Assembly (NCBI GenBank): GCA_946481195.1
Contig: CAMLNG010000008.1
Span: 1 to 22,796, forward strand
Direction of reading: 5' to 3'
From: an uncultured Chromatiaceae bacterium
GTDB taxonomy: Bacteria; Pseudomonadota; Gammaproteobacteria; Enterobacterales; Alteromonadaceae
Length of the DNA: 22,796 bases
Position numbers and translations under genes: made by a program. The notes beneath the pieces were generated by a model, which worked only from the letters and a program-made list of their open reading frames with translations, had not been told where the DNA came from and did not search any database. Below, piece after piece: positions 16,312 to 22,796 of this stretch (positions within the stretch are counted from its first letter, which is position 1; every line of letters begins with the position of its first letter).

Positions 16312-17781
16312 TCAGTCGTTTTCAGCCCCATCTGCTTCGTCGCGCATCAGGTTGTATTTACGCATTTTTTCCACCAGCGTGGTGCGGCGCAGACATAAAA
16401 TATCGGCTGCCCGCGCCACAATAAAATCATGACGTTCCAACGCCTGATTAATCAGACTGACTTCTAAGTCGGCCAGGAACTGTTTCAAATCTAAGCCGGC
16501 ATCCGGCAACAGACCAAGCTGATCACCGGCCTGCACCGCAAAGCCATCATCATCCTGACTGTCGTCTTCATCAGCACCGAATTGAAACAATTCATTGATG
16601 GCATCACGTTCCAATAATGCTTCCGGATAGTGCGGCACATAGGTTTCGACATCAATATGACGGTATTTTTGCGGCAAATCAGCGACGTCCACCACCTGAT
16701 TTGGAAACATAATGGTCAGACGCTCCACCAGATTGCCCAGTTCCCGCACATTACCCGGCCAGGGATGCAACTTCAGGCTTTCGATAGCCCGCTCAGTGAA
16801 CTTAACGCCGGACTGGCCCTGCAGTTCCAGGCGCTGCAACAGTTCGGTTAATAACAGCGGTAAATCGTCGGCCCGCTCTTTCAGCGCCGGCGTATCTATT
16901 GGAAATACGTTCAGCCGGTAATATAAATCTTCGCGGAAACGGCCATCTTCAATCATGCCTTCCAGCTGGCGGTGCGTCGCAGCAATGATCCGCACATCGG
17001 CGCGGATTGGCTGGCTGCCGCCAACCCGTTCATAGCTGCGCTCCTGCAGTACCCGCAGTAGTTTAACCTGCATCGGCAGTGGCATATCGCCAATTTCATC
17101 GAGGAAAATAGTCCCGCCCTGCGCCAGCTCAAAGCGGCCTTTGCGGGTTGAGATTGCGCCGGTAAAGGCGCCTTTTTCGTGGCCGAACAATTCGCTTTCC
17201 AATAATTCCGCCGGGATAGCGCCGCAGTTAATCGGCACAAATGGGCCGTCACAACGATGCGACAGTACATGGATATTGCGGGCCACCACTTCTTTACCGG
17301 TGCCGGATTCACCGAGGATCAGCACATTGGCGTCAGTCTTGGCAACTTGCTGAATTAAAAACCTCACCTGCTGCATCACCGGGCTGGTGCCGACCATGCC
17401 GACAAAGCGGTGTTGCAGGTCATGTTGACGCTGACCGGGCAATAAGCGGTGATATTCCTGACAATCCCGCAGTTGCTGGGTCAGCGACGCGTAGGCAAAA
17501 GGTTCGGTCAATAAACCCACGGCATTGGCGTGGCGGAGGAAAGGCTTTAAGGTTTCGCCCAACAACAAAAAGGCGCACGCCGGGTATTGCTGCAGAATTT
17601 GTTCATGTTGCTGTGAGGTCAAAGCGCCGAGCAGCACTACTGCTTTTGGATCTGCATTGAGCGTCGTTGTCAGCTGTTCTTCAGTGAGAATGGCATGCGG
17701 CTCATGAATGAAACTCAGGATCACGCTCAGGCGCTGCGCCCGGCTATCCTGTTGATCCAAAATAAATAATTGTGGGTTCAT
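16312..17781 (-). CDS. flrA: Master flagellar sigma-54 activator FlrA (FleQ family)
   Basis: FlrA is the top regulator of the polar flagellar cascade, working with sigma-54. The 489-residue product has an N-terminal receiver-like domain without a phospho-acceptor Asp (FleQ type), an AAA+ domain with Walker A GESGTGKE at 157-164, GAFTGA at 204-209 and Walker B TIFLDEI at 224-230, and a C-terminal helix-turn-helix ending RRTTLVEKMRKYNL. FleQ relatives bind c-di-GMP. Residues matching the FleQ ExxxR motif (E313, R317) and Arg-Asn (R168, N169) are kept, but the position of the LFRS arginine reads V127. The ATG has no clear Shine-Dalgarno. The upstream region holds a long palindrome. Confidence 0.96.
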   Translation of the reverse strand: MNPQLFILDQQDSRAQRLSVILSFIHEPHAILTEEQLTTTLNADPKAVVLLGALTSQQHEQILQQYPACAFLLLGETLKPFLRHANAVGLLTEPFAYASLTQQLRDCQEYHRLLPGQRQHDLQHRFVGMVGTSPVMQQVRFLIQQVAKTDANVLILGESGTGKEVVARNIHVLSHRCDGPFVPINCGAIPAELLESELFGHEKGAFTGAISTRKGRFELAQGGTIFLDEIGDMPLPMQVKLLRVLQERSYERVGGSQPIRADVRIIAATHRQLEGMIEDGRFREDLYYRLNVFPIDTPALKERADDLPLLLTELLQRLELQGQSGVKFTERAIESLKLHPWPGNVRELGNLVERLTIMFPNQVVDVADLPQKYRHIDVETYVPHYPEALLERDAINELFQFGADEDDSQDDDGFAVQAGDQLGLLPDAGLDLKQFLADLEVSLINQALERHDFIVARAADILCLRRTTLVEKMRKYNLMRDEADGAEND

Positions 17782-17842
17782 ATGGTCGAACTGCCAGCTT
17801 TTTTCTTATTGTTGCAAAGGCTTGCCGCCCTTGCAAGCAACA

Positions 17843-17882
17843 AACGCTGGTTTTTTGACACTAGCGTCAAAAAAACAGCGTT
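17843..17882. repeat. 40-bp near-perfect palindrome between the flagellin-like gene and flrA
   Basis: Eighteen of twenty base pairs match around a centre at 17862/17863 (CTAG). The core arms are TTTTTTGAC and GTCAAAAAA, and the outer arms are AACGCTG and CAGCGTT. It lies 19 nt after the flagellin-like stop and 61 nt before the flrA start. It may be an operator for flrA control or an RNA hairpin ending the upstream gene; no U tract follows it on the minus strand, so a simple intrinsic terminator is less likely. Confidence 0.6.
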
Positions 17883-17901
17883 GCTGGCAGCAGCTGAACG
17901 A

Positions 17902-18702
17902 TTAACTGAGCAATTGCAGCGCCTGTTCCGCCTGGATGCGACCTTGCGCCGCTACAGCAATACCAGCTTGCTCGCGAATTTGCCCCTGCACCCGCTCTGT
18001 GCTGGCTTTGGCGTAATCCAGGTCGGCGATACGGCTAATAGCGGCCTGTTCGTTGACGTTTTGATTCGACAGATTACGCGCGGATGCCGACATCGCATTG
18101 GCCGTCGCGCCGATGTCGGTGCGTTGATTATCAATCTGTCGGCTGTTGCTCTGTACAGTTTCCAGCGCTTTTGCCACACCGTCTGCACTACGCAGGTCAA
18201 TGGCAAAAACACCGCCATCAGTCAGTTGTTTGGCCAAATCTGTAGTCTGTAAACTGAACTGACTTTTTTCACCGCCAAGCGCAATACTGCCATCGCGGCT
18301 AAATAACTTAGTGCCACCAAACTCGGTATTAGCGATCTGATCCTTAATACCGGCACTGATTGCATCTACTTGTTTTTGCAGCGCGGCTTTGTCATCGGCA
18401 GACAAAATGCCACTCCCCGCCTGCGTCGCCAGACGACCGATTTCATTCAGTCCGTCGTTGATCCCCTGCAGCGATTGGTCCGCCAGCGTCGCCAGTGATA
18501 AACCATCATAAAGATTCTGTTCCGTCTGACGGGTGCCGCTGTTCTGCGCACTGAGCCGGTTAGCGATTTGCAATCCGGCGACATCGTCAGCAGCAGAGTT
18601 AATCCGTTTTGCCGACGCCAGTTGTTTCAGTTTGTCATCATTACTGCGCTGCAGGCGGTCTGATAACAAATCTGAGGCATTAAACTGACCGTTGATATTC
18701 AT
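17902..18702 (-). CDS. Short divergent flagellin-like protein
   Basis: The 266-residue product has the two conserved flagellin ends and almost no variable middle. The N-terminal D0/D1 part shows RINSAADDVAGLQIANRL (33-50), EQNLYDGLSLATLAD and TEFGGTKLFS (126-135). The C-terminal part shows RIADLDYAKAS (224-234) and REQAGIAVAAQGR. It departs from ordinary flagellins: LASAKRINS replaces the usual LSSGLRINS, the start is MNINGQFNASDLL, and the end is EQALQLLS rather than a VLSLL-type end. GGAG lies 6 nt before the ATG. It stands alone, with no fliD, fliS or flaG next to it. It could be a minor filament subunit, a junction protein, or a flagellin homologue with another role. Confidence 0.8.
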   Translation of the reverse strand: MNINGQFNASDLLSDRLQRSNDDKLKQLASAKRINSAADDVAGLQIANRLSAQNSGTRQTEQNLYDGLSLATLADQSLQGINDGLNEIGRLATQAGSGILSADDKAALQKQVDAISAGIKDQIANTEFGGTKLFSRDGSIALGGEKSQFSLQTTDLAKQLTDGGVFAIDLRSADGVAKALETVQSNSRQIDNQRTDIGATANAMSASARNLSNQNVNEQAAISRIADLDYAKASTERVQGQIREQAGIAVAAQGRIQAEQALQLLS

Positions 18703-18735
18703 CTTGCGCTCCGGATATTACAAGGCCTGTCTCTG

Positions 18736-18765
18736 ATTGTACGCCCTGTTTGAGCCGACAGGCAA
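18736..18765 (-). promoter_or_regulatory. Candidate sigma-70 promoter for the flagellin-like gene
   Basis: On the minus strand TTGCCT (18760-18765) and TACAAT (18736-18741) are separated by 18 bases and lie upstream of the ATG at 18702. No sigma-28 pattern (TAAA-N15-GCCGATAA) or correctly spaced sigma-54 pattern was found in this region, which is unusual for a flagellin gene. The -35 box lies inside a 22-bp inverted repeat. Confidence 0.35.
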
Positions 18766-18780
18766 AGCATTCATTGCCTG
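18759..18780. repeat. Inverted repeat between the divergent promoters
   Basis: CAGGCAA (18759-18765) and TTGCCTG (18774-18780) form a perfect 7-bp inverted repeat with an 8-base spacer. It overlaps the candidate -35 box of the flagellin-like gene and ends just before the candidate -35 of pseB, so it is well placed as an operator for both. On the plus strand it is followed by ATTTTT, so it could also act as a weak terminator. Confidence 0.4.
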
Positions 18781-18784
18781 ATTT

Positions 18785-18814
18785 TTGACCGTGCAGACAG
18801 AGAAAAGGTATACC
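18785..18814 (+). promoter_or_regulatory. Candidate sigma-70 promoter for the pse operon
   Basis: TTGACC (18785-18790, five of six consensus bases) and TATACC (18809-18814, four of six) are 18 bases apart. This would give a leader of about 115 nt to the pseB ATG. A weaker TATGCT at 18863-18868 lacks a good -35. The rest of the leader shows no clear riboswitch or attenuator. Confidence 0.4.
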
Positions 18815-18878
18815 CGACGCTAAGGTGTTTAATCACAAGCATTTTTTAATACTGGAATAAATTATGCTATGGTTCTGA

Positions 18879-21088
<2,210 letters not shown>

Positions 21089-21090
21089 AG

Positions 21091-21795
21091 ATGAAAGTTG
21101 CGATTATTCCGGCCCGTGGTGGCAGTAAACGAATTCCCCGCAAGAACATCCGGCTGTTTAACGGCAAGCCGATGCTGGCCTGGTCTGTCGATGCGGCGTT
21201 GCAAAGCAAAGTATTTGACCGGGTGCTTGTCTCCACCGACGACGAAGAAATTGCTGCAGTCGCCCGTGCGGCTGGCGCAGAAGTACCATTTATCCGCCCC
21301 GCTACGCTGGCCGATGATTTTACCGGCACAGGCCCGGTGATTTGCCATGCAATTCAGTGGCTGCGCGAGCAGCGACAAGCGCCAACGCTAGTCGGATGCA
21401 TTTATGCCACAGCGCCCTTGTTACTGGCAGCCGACCTGCAGCAGGCTGCCGCGGCCCTCGTGGACAATGCTGAGTTAAAATTTGTGTTTTCCGGCTGTCG
21501 TTTCAGCTTCCCCATTCAACGGGCGCTGTATCGTAATGAAAAAGGCCAGATCGAACCGGTGCAACCGGACGCCATCCCAAAACGCTCACAGGATTTAGCT
21601 GAAACTTTCCACGATGCCGGCCAGTTTTACCTGGGCCAGGCGCAGCATTGGCTCGATGGCTTGCCGATGTTTGCCCCACATAGTTTTTTGCAGGAACTGC
21701 CGCAACACCGGGTGCAGGACATTGACACCGAAGCCGACTGGCAAAGGGCGGAGCTCCTGCAGCAACTGTTATTGCAACAAAACCGGAGCCGTTGA
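21091..21795 (+). CDS. pseF: Pseudaminic acid cytidylyltransferase PseF
   Basis: PseF activates pseudaminic acid with CTP to CMP-pseudaminic acid, the donor for flagellin glycosyltransferases. The 234-residue product has the CMP-sugar synthetase signature IPARGGSKRIPRKN (6-19), LVSTDDEEIA, and further substrate-pocket stretches (CIYATAPLL; DAIPKRSQDL). The length is right for the family. It starts 2 nt after pseC, and its stop overlaps the pseG start (TGATG). CMP-Neu5Ac synthetase is the main alternative, but the pseB-pseC-pseG context decides for PseF. Confidence 0.93.
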   Translation: MKVAIIPARGGSKRIPRKNIRLFNGKPMLAWSVDAALQSKVFDRVLVSTDDEEIAAVARAAGAEVPFIRPATLADDFTGTGPVICHAIQWLREQRQAPTLVGCIYATAPLLLAADLQQAAAALVDNAELKFVFSGCRFSFPIQRALYRNEKGQIEPVQPDAIPKRSQDLAETFHDAGQFYLGQAQHWLDGLPMFAPHSFLQELPQHRVQDIDTEADWQRAELLQQLLLQQNRSR

Positions 21796-22796
21796 TGCGG
21801 CTGTTGTTTCGCACCGACGCGTCGCTGCGTATTGGCTCCGGCCATCTGATGCGCTGTCTGACCTTGGCCCGCGCCCTGCGCGCGCAGGGCCATCAGATTT
21901 GGTTCGCCTGCCGGCAACATCCCGGCCATCTGCTGGGTATGCTTGAAGCTGAAGGCTTTGCCACGCTGGCACTTGCTGAATTATCCACGCCGCCAGCCGC
22001 TGGTTATGCCGCCTGGCTTGGCGCCACAGAAGCTGAAGATGCTGCCGCACTGCAACAGTCGATCACAAACACACCAGAACTTGCCGGTCAACACTTTGAC
22101 TGGCTGGTCGTCGATCACTACGGCCTTGGCGCAGAATTCTGTACAGCGATGCGACCAAGTTGCCGGTTTATCATGCATATCGACGATTTAGCCAACCGGC
22201 ATTATGACTGCGACCTACTGCTGGACCAAAACCTGTTACCTGATCTCGACAACCGTTACAACGGCTTGCTGCCGGCACAATGCCGGGCTTTGCTTGGGCC
22301 AAAATGGGCATTATTGCGGCCGGAATTTGCCGGTTTTGATGTCAGTCAGCGCCAGTTTCCGCAACACTTCAGCGCGCAACAGCCAGCCCGGCTGCTGATA
22401 TTTTTTGGTGGTACTGATGGCGATAATTTAAGCAAAGTCGCAATTGATGCGTTGCAACAACTTCAGGAATCGCATTGGCTGGCCGATATCGTGATTGGTC
22501 AGGCCAACCCGCACCGTCTGTTGTTGCAGCAACTTTGTGCACAGGACCGGCGTCTGACCCTGCACATACAGACGCCAGGGATGGCCGGGCTGATGGCAGC
22601 TGCGGATTTAATGATTGGCGCCGGCGGCGCCACCCACTGGGAGCGGGCCTGTCTGGGCCTGCCCGCAGTGGTCGTGGCGCTGGCGGACAATCAACAGGCG
22701 ACCACCGCGTACATGGCAAGCCTCGGCGCTTGCGTGGATTTGGGAGATGCCGGAACATTAAGCAGTAACAGCCTGGCATCAGCAGTCGACAGTCTG
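21795..22796 (+). CDS. pseG: UDP-2,4-diacetamido-trideoxy-altropyranose hydrolase PseG (partial)
   Basis: PseG removes UDP from UDP-2,4-diacetamido-2,4,6-trideoxy-altrose to give the free sugar for PseI. The frame is open from the ATG to the window's end, giving 334 residues without a stop, so only a short C-terminal part should be missing. It has the GT-B-like fold motifs of the family: RIGSGHLMRCLTLARAL with catalytic His17, VVDHYGLG, MHIDDLANRHYDCDLLLDQN, IFFGGTDGDN, and GAGGATHWERACLGLP. The start overlaps the pseF stop, and GGAG lies 6 nt upstream. PseH and PseI would be expected next. Confidence 0.93.
   Translation, partial: MRLLFRTDASLRIGSGHLMRCLTLARALRAQGHQIWFACRQHPGHLLGMLEAEGFATLALAELSTPPAAGYAAWLGATEAEDAAALQQSITNTPELAGQHFDWLVVDHYGLGAEFCTAMRPSCRFIMHIDDLANRHYDCDLLLDQNLLPDLDNRYNGLLPAQCRALLGPKWALLRPEFAGFDVSQRQFPQHFSAQQPARLLIFFGGTDGDNLSKVAIDALQQLQESHWLADIVIGQANPHRLLLQQLCAQDRRLTLHIQTPGMAGLMAAADLMIGAGGATHWERACLGLPAVVVALADNQQATTAYMASLGACVDLGDAGTLSSNSLASAVDSL

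Overview
The window looks like chromosomal DNA from a gammaproteobacterium with a polar, Vibrio/Shewanella/Pseudomonas-type flagellar regulon. The reasons are the gene order flrA-flrB-flrC-fliE-F-G-H-I-J-K-L-M-N-O-P-Q-R-flhB, the sigma-54 activators FlrA and FlrC, and two well-placed sigma-54 promoters. Composition is moderately GC-rich and even throughout. A Rheinheimera/Alishewanella/Alteromonadales-like host is my guess from protein character only; no search was run.

Layout, read in the direction of transcription. On the minus strand from 18702 leftwards come a short flagellin-like gene (17902-18702), flrA (master sigma-54 activator), flrB-flrC (cytoplasmic kinase and response regulator) and a 266-bp gap holding a hairpin and a sigma-54 promoter. 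Then follows a nearly gapless block of 15 genes, fliE to flhB (13424 down to 101), which encodes the MS ring, C ring, export ATPase complex, hook-length ruler, stator-associated FliL and the membrane export gate. The first 100 bases carry no gene; flhA would be expected beyond the left edge.

On the plus strand, divergent from the flagellin-like gene, pseB-pseC-pseF-pseG form a tightly coupled operon for CMP-pseudaminic acid, the sugar used to glycosylate flagellin in several polar flagellates. pseG runs off the right edge, and pseH and pseI are not in the window.

How it fits together: FlrA, expected to act with sigma-54, would switch on flrBC and the fliE operon. FlrB/FlrC would then drive later genes outside the window, and the pse genes would supply the sugar for filament subunits. 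The least routine parts are the non-coding signals (a 40-bp near-perfect palindrome between the flagellin-like gene and flrA, recurring GTCAAAAA elements, sigma-54 promoters with a TGGCAT -24 box, a palindrome touching the fliM ribosome-binding site), the divergent flagellin-like protein, and a substitution in the presumed c-di-GMP pocket of FlrA. I saw no wholly new system, mobile element, CRISPR array or RNA gene.
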